A stretch of 64,000 nt of DNA from Cytobacillus kochii (GTDB lineage: Bacteria > Bacillota > Bacilli > Bacillales > Cytobacillaceae). Of this stretch, positions 1-8,565 are shown piece by piece. The stretch lies in assembly GCF_020171845.1 (NCBI RefSeq), contig NZ_JAIVAM010000011.1, positions 124,001-188,000 on the forward strand. Direction: 5' to 3'. Positions within the stretch are counted from its first letter, which is position 1. Each line of letters opens with the position of its first letter. The notes beneath the pieces were generated by a model. That model had not been told where the DNA came from and did not search any database. It saw nothing but the letters and a program-made list of their open reading frames with translations. A program made the translations under genes and the position numbers.

Positions 1-670
1 CTTCAATCAAACGTTTGATTGAATCATAATCAAATGGATCTGTCACCATTTTATCGTTAATCATAATCGTCGGTGTGAGCTGGACTTCATATTCACCTAC
101 GAGTGATGTGTCATGATTAACCGCCTCTATTGTTGCGCTTTTTTTCATTTCTGCCAATAGATCTTCTAGTGGAATTGACGTCGTTTCTGCGACGACTTCC
201 TCTAGTACTTCCGTTGTTAACCAGACAGAATCATGTTGACCACTCTCTGGCTGCTTAGCAAACAAACCTTTATGGAATGCCCAGTATGCATCAGGTTCCA
301 ATAGATGAACAGCTTCGGCTGCAACTGAACCTAATTTAGACTCATCCCCATGGAAGAGCACATTGATATAAGAGAAATTCACTTGATTCGTGTCTACATA
401 ATCTTCCACTAATTGCGGATAAATGGTCTCACCCCATTGTTTACACGCTGGACATTTAAAGTCGCCAAATTCTACGATTTGTACAGGTGATTCCACCTTG
501 CCTAAAACGGGCTGTCCTTCAATAGGGGGTGCATTTTCAAAAGATGTATACTCATCCTTTTCATTTCCTTGATTGTTTATGAACACCATGATAACAACTG
601 CGATAACGACAATAATCGTAATAAAAAATAATAACTTCATCGGTTGGAATTGATTTTTATTTGTGCCCAT
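1..670 (-). CDS. DsbA/BdbD-like thiol-disulfide oxidoreductase (partial, C-terminus outside window)
   Basis: The reading frame starts at the ATG at 670-668 behind an AGGAGA-type ribosome site and runs open off the left edge, so the 3' end is missing. The protein begins with a short charged tail and one membrane segment (about residues 12-32, rich in I/V), then an extracytoplasmic domain. The redox motif FKCPACKQW follows the phrase VQIVEFGDF, the usual start of the DsbA thioredoxin fold in Bacillus BdbD-type proteins. A helical insert and the cis-Pro strand (QLTPTIMIN) are present before the edge. It probably catalyses disulfide formation or exchange outside the membrane. A CcdA-type membrane thiol carrier is encoded far away at 53 kb, so no direct link is shown. 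The family is clear; whether it acts as oxidase or reductase is not. Confidence 0.9.
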   Translation of the reverse strand, partial: MGTNKNQFQPMKLLFFITIIVVIAVVIMVFINNQGNEKDEYTSFENAPPIEGQPVLGKVESPVQIVEFGDFKCPACKQWGETIYPQLVEDYVDTNQVNFSYINVLFHGDESKLGSVAAEAVHLLEPDAYWAFHKGLFAKQPESGQHDSVWLTTEVLEEVVAETTSIPLEDLLAEMKKSATIEAVNHDTSLVGEYEVQLTPTIMINDKMVTDPFDYDSIKRLIE

Positions 671-747
671 TCTGCTCTCCTTTATGTAGAGGTATCACTT
701 TTAAGAATAATATATCCTTATGCAGAAAGTAAGGAATTTCCGTGAAG

Positions 748-1218
748 TCAATATGAAGTTCGATTGACTTGCTTACTCCAAGCATCAAAAGGGAGCTGTG
801 ATTGATTTAGTGTCAATTGTATAAACGGAAGACCTCTATCTTTCGGGTCTATGCCAATCTCTTGGTAAATAAAATCATCATCAAAAAGCGCTTTTGCCGC
901 ATCTTTTCGATCGGCTGCATAATACACATTTTCCAAGCGCGCCCAGTAAATCGCACCTAAACACATGGGACAAGGCTCACAACTTGTGTAAAGAGTACAG
1001 CCTGTTAATGTGAAAGATTGTAACTTTGTACATGCTTCCCTAATGGCCATTACTTCCGCATGCGCCGTTGGGTCATGAAGATCTGTTACCCTATTCACAC
1101 CTTTGGCAATCACCTTTCCGTCCTTTACAATGACTGCTCCGAAAGGTCCTCCTGCATTTACTACGTTTTCTACTGCTAGATGTACTGCCTCTGTTAAAAA
1201 TTGTTCGTGATTACTCAT
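748..1218 (-). CDS. guaD: Guanine deaminase
   Basis: This 156-residue cytoplasmic zinc enzyme hydrolyses guanine to xanthine and ammonia in purine salvage. Its length equals that of B. subtilis GuaD, and the cytidine-deaminase-fold signature is complete: HAE at residues 53-55 (zinc His plus catalytic Glu) and PCPMC at 82-86 (two zinc Cys). The C-terminal part (DDDFIYQEI, then FDAW near the end) also follows the GuaD pattern that separates it from tRNA adenosine deaminase TadA. The ATG at 1218 has a GGGAGGGACG ribosome site. It lies 18 nt downstream of a membrane-protein gene and may be co-transcribed. I see no purine riboswitch in front of either gene. The product assignment is firm by family resemblance. 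Confidence 0.93.
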   Translation of the reverse strand: MSNHEQFLTEAVHLAVENVVNAGGPFGAVIVKDGKVIAKGVNRVTDLHDPTAHAEVMAIREACTKLQSFTLTGCTLYTSCEPCPMCLGAIYWARLENVYYAADRKDAAKALFDDDFIYQEIGIDPKDRGLPFIQLTLNQSQLPFDAWSKQVNRTSY

Positions 1219-1236
1219 CTCGTCCCTCCCATTTAT

Positions 1237-1809
1237 TTAGGCTTTTTGTTTAATACCATGAGATTCTAACAGGATTTGCAACTGTTCATAAGCCTCTATT
1301 GAAGTAACTAGTAAACTAACCTGAATCGAACGACCTGAATGAAGCTTCACCTCAAAACCATCATTTACTTTTTTATCAAAACCAAAATGACGGTTATGAA
1401 TATCAATAGACTGAACTTCATAAGAATCAATTTTATGCCAAGGGATATACTTTAGCCCTTTAACAATCCCTTTTTGGAGAAAAACTAATTGGTTAAACAG
1501 AAACTCCATTTGAAAAAGAGGTACAAGTAACAGCAGATAATTCGTAACAACTAACTGATCGGAAAAAACAATAAACATGATCGCGATAAACACCATACAT
1601 GTGATAAAAATATAAGTAAAGATACTGCCCTTCTGACTAGCTACCTTTGGTTCTGCTATCGGCCTTTGCGGCTCAATACGTATGTCCTCTAATACTTCAT
1701 CTGGCAGTGGGAATACCCTATTTTTCTTAATCTTAAAGAAAACATTAAATAAACGATAATAATAAAAAAGTAATAACATAAGCAGTAAAATAGCAAATAA
1801 CCATTTCAT
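1237..1809 (-). CDS. Membrane protein with two N-terminal-half hydrophobic blocks and a PH-like tail
   Basis: The preferred start is the ATG at 1809 (MKWLFAILL), which sits nine bases after GAGGGG; a GTG at 1818 overlaps that ribosome site and is less likely. The protein of about 190 residues has one membrane helix at the extreme N-terminus, a cytoplasmic linker rich in charged residues and Pro, two adjacent helices (about residues 65-105), and a soluble C-terminal domain. That domain has the pattern IPWHKIDSYEV then FEVKLHSGRSIQV, resembling the small PH-like or DUF5673-like domains of firmicute membrane proteins. The function is unknown. It is probably in one transcription unit with guaD, which follows directly. 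Confidence 0.7.
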   Translation of the reverse strand: MKWLFAILLLMLLLFYYYRLFNVFFKIKKNRVFPLPDEVLEDIRIEPQRPIAEPKVASQKGSIFTYIFITCMVFIAIMFIVFSDQLVVTNYLLLLVPLFQMEFLFNQLVFLQKGIVKGLKYIPWHKIDSYEVQSIDIHNRHFGFDKKVNDGFEVKLHSGRSIQVSLLVTSIEAYEQLQILLESHGIKQKA

Positions 1810-1879
1810 TCTATTCACCCCCTCTTTTATTTATGATTATTCGCTTCATAGCTTCCTTGGAAACTAAAAATTAAGATAA

Positions 1880-2575
1880 TTAAGTAAAGGCAGTTAGTAG
1901 AATCGCCAGTCCGTTAAAAACGCTATGGATAATCATCGCAGGATAGATGGAGCCTGTTTTCTCATAAGTCCAAGCAAAGATAAGTCCACTGAAAAAATTA
2001 ACTGGTAATGTGTTATAAGTCGGTAAATGTACCACCGTAAAAATCGCGGAACTAATGAGCATACTCAGTCCAATATTACATTTAGCCCTTAACCATTTGT
2101 ATATAAAGCCACGATACAAAATTTCTTCATAAATGGGTGACACAATGGCCGCAGATATAAATGCAATGAGAATCGTAAATCCATTCAGTTCTGCTGTTAA
2201 TGAAGCCGTTTTCTTATTTTCTACGCCAACACCGAATAAATCCATGAGAATAACAAGCAATACATTGCCCACTATTAGAAAAATCGTCCATCCGATAATC
2301 GGTAGCCAATAGCTCTTAGCAAACGACCTCAAGCCAAGCGACTGCCAATTCAATCCATATGGTTTAATCGTAATATAATAAAGAGCCACTGTAAAGGCAA
2401 TTGCCATGATTAACCCTGTCAAAGTCCCCGCATATAAATCATTTTGAAATAACCACTGCAATAGGTCCTGTGCCCAATTTTCAATGAATATCGGCACTAT
2501 GATGAAGACAAACATCAGAATAAGTAAAAACGTTTGTATTGACCAGCGTGATTCTTTTGAAAATAAGGTATTCAC
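1880..2575 (-). CDS. CPBP-family intramembrane metalloprotease
   Basis: This is a polytopic membrane protein of about 231 residues with the Abi/CPBP (CAAX protease and bacteriocin-processing) motifs in order: EEILYRG (motif 1, metal and catalytic Glu pair), FTVVHLP (motif 2 His), then SGLIFAWTYEKTGS and IHSVFNG (motifs 3 and 4). Such proteins are intramembrane peptidases or bacteriocin-immunity-like proteins. The frame is open to a TTG at 2590, but GTG at 2575-2573 is preferred because a GGGGGT ribosome site lies about eight bases before it. It is transcribed divergently from the MerR-family gene at 2657, which could regulate it. The family call is strong; the substrate is unknown. Confidence 0.85.
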   Translation of the reverse strand: MNTLFSKESRWSIQTFLLILMFVFIIVPIFIENWAQDLLQWLFQNDLYAGTLTGLIMAIAFTVALYYITIKPYGLNWQSLGLRSFAKSYWLPIIGWTIFLIVGNVLLVILMDLFGVGVENKKTASLTAELNGFTILIAFISAAIVSPIYEEILYRGFIYKWLRAKCNIGLSMLISSAIFTVVHLPTYNTLPVNFFSGLIFAWTYEKTGSIYPAMIIHSVFNGLAILLTAFT

Positions 2576-2656
2576 TCCATTTACCCCCAATTTATTTGAT
2601 ATATTAAAAGTACCTGGTTACGTTACGTCATCTTCAAGTTCAAAGGAGAGAAAAAG

Positions 2657-3370
2657 ATGAATTATTTTTCGACGGGTAAAATTGCTAAAGATTGGTCCAT
2701 TTCTGTTAGAACTTTACGATATTATGATGAAATTCAATTAGTCACCCCTACTTATAAAGATGATTATGGTAAACGTTTCTATACACAACTGGACTTACTT
2801 CGTCTGCAAAAGGTATTGCTATTAAAGAAAGCGAATATGTCGTTAGAAGATATACAAAAGCTCATTGACGAAACGACTGTATCATCAGTGCTAGATATCC
2901 ATCTTCAAACATTGAAAGCGTCAATTGACGATATCGTACAAGCGCAAAAATATACACAAACTTTAAGGAACAGTGTAGATTTAGAAGGAGAGATTGGTTG
3001 GGAACAACTTCTTCCCTTAACGTTAAAAGAGAGTGAAGATCATACACAGCCAACAAAAGAATGGGAGACATCACTTCCCAAATTAGAGAATGATGATGGT
3101 CAAATTAAGAAATGGATGAATATTATTAAGCGCATAGAACTTTGTTTAAAAAACGGAGAAGCGCCTTCTTCTGACGTTGCCCAATTAATTGCGAGTGATG
3201 TGGAAATCTACTCAATGGAAATGTTCAACGGTAATCAAGCACTATCTGAACAATTTTGGGAAGCACGAAGATCAAAAGAGCAGTCAGAAGAATTAAACTT
3301 ATATCCCATTAATCAAGAAGTGATCGAGTTTCTCGAGTCAGCCCTTACCTATATGAAGAATAAAAGCTGA
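2657..3370 (+). CDS. MerR-family transcriptional regulator
   Basis: This 237-residue DNA-binding protein opens with a winged helix-turn-helix typical of MerR proteins: YFSTGKIAKDWSISVRTLRYYDE (recognition helix around residues 14-24), then the second wing with LRLQKVLLLKKANMSLEDI. A dimerisation helix follows (about residues 80-115). The long C-terminal domain (about 120-237) is hydrophilic, lacks recognisable Cys ligand clusters and looks like an effector domain such as TipAS, but I cannot name a ligand. The ribosome site AAAGGAGAG precedes the ATG. It is divergent from the CPBP protease with a spacer of about 80 bp, the usual arrangement for a MerR target or autoregulated gene. It converges on ktrD with an 11-bp gap. 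Confidence 0.88.
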   Translation: MNYFSTGKIAKDWSISVRTLRYYDEIQLVTPTYKDDYGKRFYTQLDLLRLQKVLLLKKANMSLEDIQKLIDETTVSSVLDIHLQTLKASIDDIVQAQKYTQTLRNSVDLEGEIGWEQLLPLTLKESEDHTQPTKEWETSLPKLENDDGQIKKWMNIIKRIELCLKNGEAPSSDVAQLIASDVEIYSMEMFNGNQALSEQFWEARRSKEQSEELNLYPINQEVIEFLESALTYMKNKS

Positions 3371-3381
3371 CACAATTATGT

Positions 3382-4704
3382 TTAACCTGTCATGATATCT
3401 TCACTCGGATATCTGATCTTCTCTTGTCTTGGTTTGGCTAGAGAAAAGGCAAATGTTAATGGTCCAATTTTTCCGAGAAACATAATAAATACTATAATAA
3501 TCTTACCGATGTTCGATAGATCAGCCGTAATCCCCATAGAAAGCCCAACAGTCCCAAAAGCTGAGACCGTTTCAAATAATAATTCTAAAAACGGCTCTGG
3601 TTCTGTAATATTGAGAATAAATACAGCTAAGAAGATAAATAAGAAACTAATCATAGAAATGGCCAATGATCTAAATATGATGGTTTCTTTAATTGCTCTA
3701 TTAGCAATGGTAATTTGCTGCTTTTGCTTTAAAAAACTCCTAACTGATAATACGATGACTAAAAAAGTCGTTAACTTAATTCCACCACCAGTAGAGCCGC
3801 TACCCGCACCAACAAACATGAGAAGGAGCATAAAAGTAATGGTTGCTTCATGCATATTACCTATATCGATTGTATTGAACCCTGCCGTCCTCGGCGATGT
3901 CGCTTGAAAGTAAGCTGCCCAAAATTTATCACTCATTTCAGACATAGCGCCTAATGTATGTGGATTATGAAACTCCATCACAAATATAACTAACATCGCA
4001 AAAGCATTGATAACTACCGTTCCTACAATCATCAGTTTTGAATGTAAACTCAGTTTCTTAAATTTACGTTTATACCAAATATCCGCTAAAACCGTAAAAC
4101 CAATACCGCCAATAATGAACAAGAATGAAATAACAAGATTAACAATCGGGTCCCCCACATATCCCATTAAATTATCAGGAAACAGCGAAAATCCGGCATT
4201 ATTAAAAGCGGAAATGGAGTGAAAGAAGCTGAGGTACATGCCCCTTTCCCAACCAAATTCAGGAACCCAAGTAATGGCTAAAAAACACATAGCAATTAAT
4301 TCAATCGTGAAGGAATAAACAAACAAACTTTTTACTAATTTAATGATTCCACCAATAGATGTATGATTTAATGACTGTTGAACTAATAACCGCTCCCTAA
4401 ACCCTATCCTTTTACCAAGGAGCATAAAAATTAACACTGCAAATGACATAATCCCTAATCCACCAATTTGTATTAACGCAAGGATGACTAATTGCCCAAA
4501 CAGTGTATAGACCGTACCAGTATCTACAACAGCTAGCCCCGTTACTGTCATGGACGAAGTCGCTGTAAATAATGCATCTGTCCACGTAATCTGTGTTGTC
4601 GTTGCAAATGGAAGTTTTAAAAAAATCGTCCCTAATATAATGAAAAACAAGAACACTAACAATAACAACTGAGATGGGTTTAACCGAACGATTGCGTTGT
4701 TCAT
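3382..4704 (-). CDS. ktrD: Potassium uptake membrane subunit KtrD/KtrB (TrkH superfamily)
   Basis: The protein is the ion-conducting subunit of a Ktr potassium transporter, with four repeated M1-P-M2 units. The selectivity-filter regions are visible as TVTGLAV, AFNNAGFS, PRTAGFNT and FGTVGLSMG, and the third unit has the Gly/Ser-rich GAGSGSTGGG segment before its M2 gate region. The C-terminus SEDIMTG is typical of KtrB/KtrD. The better start is the ATG at 4704 (MNNAIVRLNP), nine bases after GGAG; a TTG at 4728 is in frame but lies before that site. The length of 440 residues suits KtrD. The upstream gating gene ktrC is decayed (4709-5322) and a c-di-AMP riboswitch precedes both. KtrD without a Ktr NAD/ATP-binding partner here would need one encoded elsewhere. 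Confidence 0.94.
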   Translation of the reverse strand: MNNAIVRLNPSQLLLLVFLFFIILGTIFLKLPFATTTQITWTDALFTATSSMTVTGLAVVDTGTVYTLFGQLVILALIQIGGLGIMSFAVLIFMLLGKRIGFRERLLVQQSLNHTSIGGIIKLVKSLFVYSFTIELIAMCFLAITWVPEFGWERGMYLSFFHSISAFNNAGFSLFPDNLMGYVGDPIVNLVISFLFIIGGIGFTVLADIWYKRKFKKLSLHSKLMIVGTVVINAFAMLVIFVMEFHNPHTLGAMSEMSDKFWAAYFQATSPRTAGFNTIDIGNMHEATITFMLLLMFVGAGSGSTGGGIKLTTFLVIVLSVRSFLKQKQQITIANRAIKETIIFRSLAISMISFLFIFLAVFILNITEPEPFLELLFETVSAFGTVGLSMGITADLSNIGKIIIVFIMFLGKIGPLTFAFSLAKPRQEKIRYPSEDIMTG

Positions 4705-4708
4705 CTTT

Positions 4709-5322
4709 CTATGCTCCTTCTTTTTCAAAGCGTATAATATCTCTTTTTTTACCCAATACTATTAACATATCATTCAACTGAATGGGTTCCTTTTCACTTG
4801 GAGAAACAGTAAAGTTCTGTTCTCGCCTGAAGACCGACAATATGACAATCAAACCGCTTAGCAATTCGTAAATCTTTCAATTTACACCCCCCAAAATTTC
4901 TTTCCTACAAGGATTTCAGCGATGGTATAATCACGAGCTAATCAAGAAAATCAACCATTGAATTTGAGACAATATTTTCTGCAACTCTTATCGCCATATT
5001 TCTCTGGATCAATCACTCCTCAACACCTATCTTTTCTAACACTTTCGCATGAAAATTGTGATGCGCTTTGCCCCCATACCCTTCAGAAGAAAGGCGGTAA
5101 AATACTTCCCTGCACATCTTCTCCAAACAAAATAAAAGTATGATCTACATTATTCATCCCGATTTGCCATGACATGTGCTCATCTAGTGACAGAAAACAG
5201 CACCATGTGTAGATCCTTATCGACCGCTAAAAATTCCACATTCATTTCTTTCAATTCTGGTAGCATCGTTGCCCCAAAGTGCCCCAAACCATATCCCATC
5301 CTTACTATCGACTTGTGAGTTC
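4709..5322 (-). pseudogene. ktrC: Decayed ktrC (RCK/TrkA-type gating subunit of Ktr)
   Basis: Fragments in several reading frames line up in the order of KtrC/KtrA. There is a Rossmann start GYGLGHFGATMLPELKEM, then NVEFLAVDKD, then SLDEHMSWQIGMNNVDHTF with FGEDVQGSIL, then HAKVLEKIGVEE, then the phrase AIRVAENIVSNSMVDFLD, and finally a TrkA_C end FTVSPSEKEPI with LNDMLIVLGKKRDIIRF before the stop at 4709. Reading through needs at least five frame changes, and internal stretches are missing, so this is a true pseudogene and not one sequencing error. The 3' end still provides the ribosome site of ktrD. In Ktr systems this subunit binds ATP/ADP and c-di-AMP and gates the channel, so its loss is functionally meaningful. 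Confidence 0.88.
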
Positions 5323-5344
5323 TTCAATGAGAAAAAAGGAACAG

Positions 5345-5376
5345 CAAAAAGACCACAGAGGGACCCCCCGTGGTCA
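5345..5376 (-). terminator. Intrinsic terminator of the ktr c-di-AMP riboswitch
   Basis: Read on the minus strand, GACCAC and GTGGTC form a stem around a short loop (arms at 5370-5375 and 5351-5356) and run straight into a T tract at 5350-5346. It lies immediately downstream of the riboswitch aptamer and upstream of the ktrC remnant. It is the likely expression platform, giving premature termination when the ligand is bound. Confidence 0.8.
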
Positions 5377-5396
5377 TGTTATTTGATCACAAGTTA

Positions 5397-5550
5397 CCAT
5401 CTTTTCTTAACGCTTACGAAGTTAGCTGTCGGATTAGGGTCAAGAATAACCCTTCCTTTTTACATTCTTTAAAGGATTCACCCCAAGTAGATTACCTCTA
5501 CAAAAGTGGTTCCTCCGCTCCAATTAAGGATTCAGCGATTGAGATGATAT
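5397..5550 (-). promoter_or_regulatory. c-di-AMP (ydaO/yuaA) riboswitch upstream of ktrCD
   Basis: On the minus strand the leader contains the hallmark ydaO/yuaA segments in order: an AATCGCTGAATCC start near 5545, GGAGGAACCACTT, TTGGGGTGAATC, and the strongly conserved end AATCCGACAGCTAACTTCG followed by TAAGCG near 5410. This motif class binds c-di-AMP and turns expression off. In B. subtilis it precedes ktrAB and kimA, so its position before a ktr locus is expected. A matching intrinsic terminator follows at 5376-5345 and a sigma-A promoter precedes it. The aptamer appears intact even though the first gene it once controlled is a pseudogene. Confidence 0.93.
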
Positions 5551-5565
5551 TTAATTGATGAAGTT

Positions 5566-5594
5566 ATATTACTCCCCTTTTTGTTATCTGTAAA
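5566..5594 (-). promoter_or_regulatory. Sigma-A promoter of the ktr transcription unit
   Basis: On the minus strand TTTACA (5594-5589) and TAATAT (5571-5566) are separated by 17 bp, a near-consensus vegetative promoter. The predicted start, near 5559, falls just before the c-di-AMP aptamer. Confidence 0.7.
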
Positions 5595-5776
5595 GATAAA
5601 ATAAAAAATGTTTACAAAACCATCCATTTACCTACATTAATGAAGAGGAGCCATGATAACGAATAAAGATGTTTCAGTTTTACTTAACAATCCTTTTGTA
5701 AGACGAAAGTCATTGTCTACCATACTATGACATAATAAAAATGCACTATGAAATTTCTAATAAAGAGGGGATTACA

Positions 5777-6677
5777 ATGGGATTCAAACATATCACAGTT
5801 GCAGGTAGTGGGGTACTTGGCAGTCAGATTGCTTACCAAACAGCGTATAGTGGTTTTCAAGTAAGTGTGTATGACATTTCTGAGGGAAGCACTAGAAACA
5901 GCAAAAGGTAGAATATTGAAGCTGAAGGAAAGCTATAAAAATGATTTACAGGCAACCGATGAACAAGTCGATGCGGCATTCGAACGGATGTCTTTCTATA
6001 CTGATTTATCTAAAGCTGTCGAGCAAGCTGATTTAGTGATTGAGGCTGTTCCAGAAGTGGTAGGCATTAAAGAAGACTTTTATACAAAGTTAAGTGCAGT
6101 CGCACCGAAAGAAACCATCTTTGCAACGAATTCATCCACATTACTTCCTAGCCAATTTGTAGCTTTTACAGGGAGACCGTCACAATTTCTAGCATTGCAT
6201 TTTGCAAATGAAATTTGGAAAAACAATACGGCTGAAGTAATGAAACACCCCGGTACAGACATGAATGTTTTTAACCAAATCGTTGAATTTGCAAGAGAAA
6301 TCGGGATGGTCCCTCTTCAATTGCAAAAAGAACAACCAGGGTATATCTTAAATTCCTTACTCGTTCCATTATTAGAGGCAGGCCAAATGTTATTAGTGAA
6401 TGAAGTAGCTGACCCAGAAACCATTGATAAAACATGGATGATTGGCACTGGTGCTCCACTAGGTCCGTTCGCTATTCTTGATGTCGTTGGAATCCGCACA
6501 GCTTACAATATCTCACAAGCAAAAGCCGATGCAACCGGTAATGAAGCCTTTAAAAAATTAGCTCACCTTTTAAAAACGGAATATATTGATAAAGGTAAAC
6601 TCGGACGAGAAACAGGAGAAGGCTTCTATAAATATCCGAATCCAAGTTTTGCTGATCCTGAGTTTCTGAAAAGGTAA
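5777..6677 (+). pseudogene. 3-hydroxyacyl-CoA dehydrogenase family gene with a +1 frameshift
   Basis: The ATG at 5777 has the ribosome site AGAGGGG and begins a Rossmann fold: MGFKHITVAGSGVLGSQIA with its GxGxxG motif. That frame ends at a TAG near 5911. The remainder continues in the +1 frame from about 5883 (EALETAKGRILKLK) to 6677 with the rest of the NAD domain (VIEAVPEVV, FATNSSTLLPSQ) and the C-terminal helical domain. Removing one G from the run in 'gagggaagc' restores a protein of about 299 residues, the usual length. The enzyme family oxidises L-3-hydroxyacyl-CoA with NAD in the cytoplasm. It could be a recent mutation or a read error, since the rest is well preserved. Confidence 0.85.
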
Positions 6678-6780
6678 CGGGGGCGCAATTGAAAAATTGA
6701 TATCCTTAGAACCTTAGTATATTTTAGGGCGTCTAAAAAGTCGGCAATGAGACTTTCTGGATGCCCTTACTATTGTAAAT

Positions 6781-7400
6781 GTTTTGCCCACTTGGTATAT
6801 TTGGTGGAACTTGTGGTCGCATATCCGCTTTACCAACACTTCTCGGCACTTTTCATCCCACTTGGGTTCGCATTTCTCATTTACCAACACTTCCTGGTGC
6901 TTTTCACCCCACTTGGGTTCGCATTTCCAATTTACCAACACTTCTCGGTGCTCTTCATCCCACTTGTGTTCGCATTTCTCATTTACCGACACTTCTCGGT
7001 GCTTTTCACCCCACTTGGGTTCGCATTTCCGCTTTGCCAACACTTCTCGGCGCTTTTCATCCCACTTGGGTTCGCATACCCGCTTTACCAACACTTCTCG
7101 GCGCTTTTCATCCCACTTGGGTTCGCATACCCGCTTTACCAACACTTCTCGGCACTTTTCTTCCCACTCGGGTTCGCATACCCGCTTTACCAACACTTCT
7201 CGGCACTTTTCTTCCCACTTGGGTTCGCATTTCTCATTTACCAACACTTCTTCTCGCTTTTCACCCCGCTTGTATTCGTATTTACTATTTGCAGGCACAA
7301 CTCGTCACTATTAATCCCAGTTGAGTTGGTATTTCGGATTTGCGGGAAAACCCTTCCTCTTCTTCTCCACCTTTACACTTGCCAACACATTTTTTGTTAG
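6781..7400. repeat. Minisatellite array A1, 51-bp unit, nine in-register copies
   Basis: The marker ACCAACAC recurs at 6832, 6883, 6934, 6985, 7036, 7087, 7138, 7189 and 7240, exactly 51 bp apart each time, with degenerate units on both flanks. Typical parts of a unit are ACTTCTCGGCGCTTTTCATC, CCACTTGGGTTCGCAT and CCGCTTTACCA. Copies differ by substitutions but no indel was seen. The plus strand is pyrimidine-rich. Because 51 is a multiple of three, long frames stay open on both strands, but none has a ribosome site or a recognisable product. The array fills the gap between two convergent genes. I know no family for it. Confidence 0.95.
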
Positions 7401-7446
7401 TTAAATACTATTGATGCGTGTACTACTTGGGAGTTATCAACATCTT

Positions 7447-8415
7447 TTAGAAAAACATTTCTGCTATGCGTTCATAAGATTGGCGTTGATCAGCAAAATG
7501 ATAGGTGTTATTCAATAATAACCAGTGGTCACATTCATAAAGTTCGCTCCACTTTCTGAGCTCTTCTTTTACTTTTGCTGGCCCACCGATAATCATCCTT
7601 TTTCTATTCAATGCGATTCTTTTTTTATCTTCTGTTGTTAACCGCATTGCTTTTGCTTCCTCAAGTGTCGGAATCCGACTATCAATTCCTTTTTCCGTCC
7701 TTAATAACCATATATCTTGTGTAACGGCCATATCCTCTGCATGTTCATCTGTCGCACCACAAATGACAAAGACAGCAGTAATCGCTTTCGGATTTACAAA
7801 AAAGCCCGGCTGAAAATACTCCCGATATTGTTTGTGGGCCTGCACGCCTCTTCCAGGTTGAATAAAGTGACCAAATACATAACCAATGCCAAGCTCTGCT
7901 GCTAGCTGGGCACTATTCTCCCCAAGTCCCAGACTATAAAGCCGCGGCGATACCCTCGGCCTAGGTGTCGCTTGCACCGACTGATCCCCTGCGAAATAAT
8001 GCAGCATTTGTTTTATCTTTTCAGGATAAATCCCCGTTTCATTCTTCACACCATTAGCTAAGGCCTTACGTATTCGTTCCGGTCCCCCTGGTGAACGTCC
8101 TACACCTGCCTCAATCCTACCTGGAAAAATTGATTGAAGTTGCAGCATTTGTGTAGCCACTTTATACGGACTATACTGAGACAATAAAATCCCGCCACTG
8201 CCAACATGAATGGTCTTTGTTTTTGCCGCTGCCGTTGCCATTAGGATTTCAGGTGCACTAGAAGTCATCCCTTTTGTCCCATGATGCTCAGCAAACCAAT
8301 AACGCTCATATCCCCATTCTTCTGCCATTTGTACTTTATGAATGGTTTCTTCTACCGTTTCCTCAACTGACAAGTGACGTGGTCTCGGCATTTGATCAAG
8401 AATTCCTAGATGCAT
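7447..8415 (-). CDS. LLM-class flavin-dependent oxidoreductase (luciferase-like monooxygenase)
   Basis: This 322-residue TIM-barrel protein of the bacterial-luciferase superfamily would use reduced FMN (or F420-like cofactors in relatives) to oxidise an unknown substrate in the cytoplasm. It starts MHLGILDQ and carries the superfamily marks AEEWGYERYWFAEHH (about residues 31-45), the strand IHVGSGGILL (about 69-78), PGRIEAGVGRSPGG, and the C-terminal VIGGPAKVKEEL-like nucleotide-site phrase (here IIGGPAKVKEEL). The length is normal for the MsnO8/alkanal monooxygenase-like group common in Bacillaceae. It stands alone: array A1 lies downstream, and an intergenic stretch and a convergently unrelated small gene lie upstream. 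The substrate cannot be inferred. Confidence 0.88.
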   Translation of the reverse strand: MHLGILDQMPRPRHLSVEETVEETIHKVQMAEEWGYERYWFAEHHGTKGMTSSAPEILMATAAAKTKTIHVGSGGILLSQYSPYKVATQMLQLQSIFPGRIEAGVGRSPGGPERIRKALANGVKNETGIYPEKIKQMLHYFAGDQSVQATPRPRVSPRLYSLGLGENSAQLAAELGIGYVFGHFIQPGRGVQAHKQYREYFQPGFFVNPKAITAVFVICGATDEHAEDMAVTQDIWLLRTEKGIDSRIPTLEEAKAMRLTTEDKKRIALNRKRMIIGGPAKVKEELRKWSELYECDHWLLLNNTYHFADQRQSYERIAEMFF

Positions 8416-8540
8416 GGTCCATACCCTTTCTAAACGCTTGTTTTAATAAAGAAAGTATACCAGTCTGTTGATCAACTTCAAACGGAGTTGCTTGAATAAT
8501 CGACTCCAAATAGGTATGCATCTATCTTTTCCACTCCATA

Positions 8541-8565
8541 AAAAAACCAGCTGATAGCTGGTTTA
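8541..8565 (-). terminator. Intrinsic terminator overlapping the stop codon of the 8563-8832 gene
   Basis: On the minus strand AAACCAGCTATCAGCTGGTTTTTTT forms a compact stem with AACCAGCT/AGCTGGTT arms, followed by a T run. The stop codon TAA at 8565-8563 is part of the upstream side of the stem. Confidence 0.85.

Noticed and set aside
5653-5730. Short 25-codon frame MITNKDVSVLL before the dehydrogenase gene
   Set aside because: GAGGAG lies only two bases before its ATG, and the product is short and unlike any family.
6781-7300. CRISPR-like array
   Set aside because: Units are contiguous 51-bp repeats with no spacers of unique sequence and no cas genes nearby; the same holds for the other three arrays.
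6714-7400. Long overlapping frames of 176-217 codons on both strands in array A1, one with Cys- and Lys-rich 17-residue repeats
   Set aside because: They exist because the repeat length is a multiple of three; none has a ribosome site or family resemblance, and several frames are open at once.
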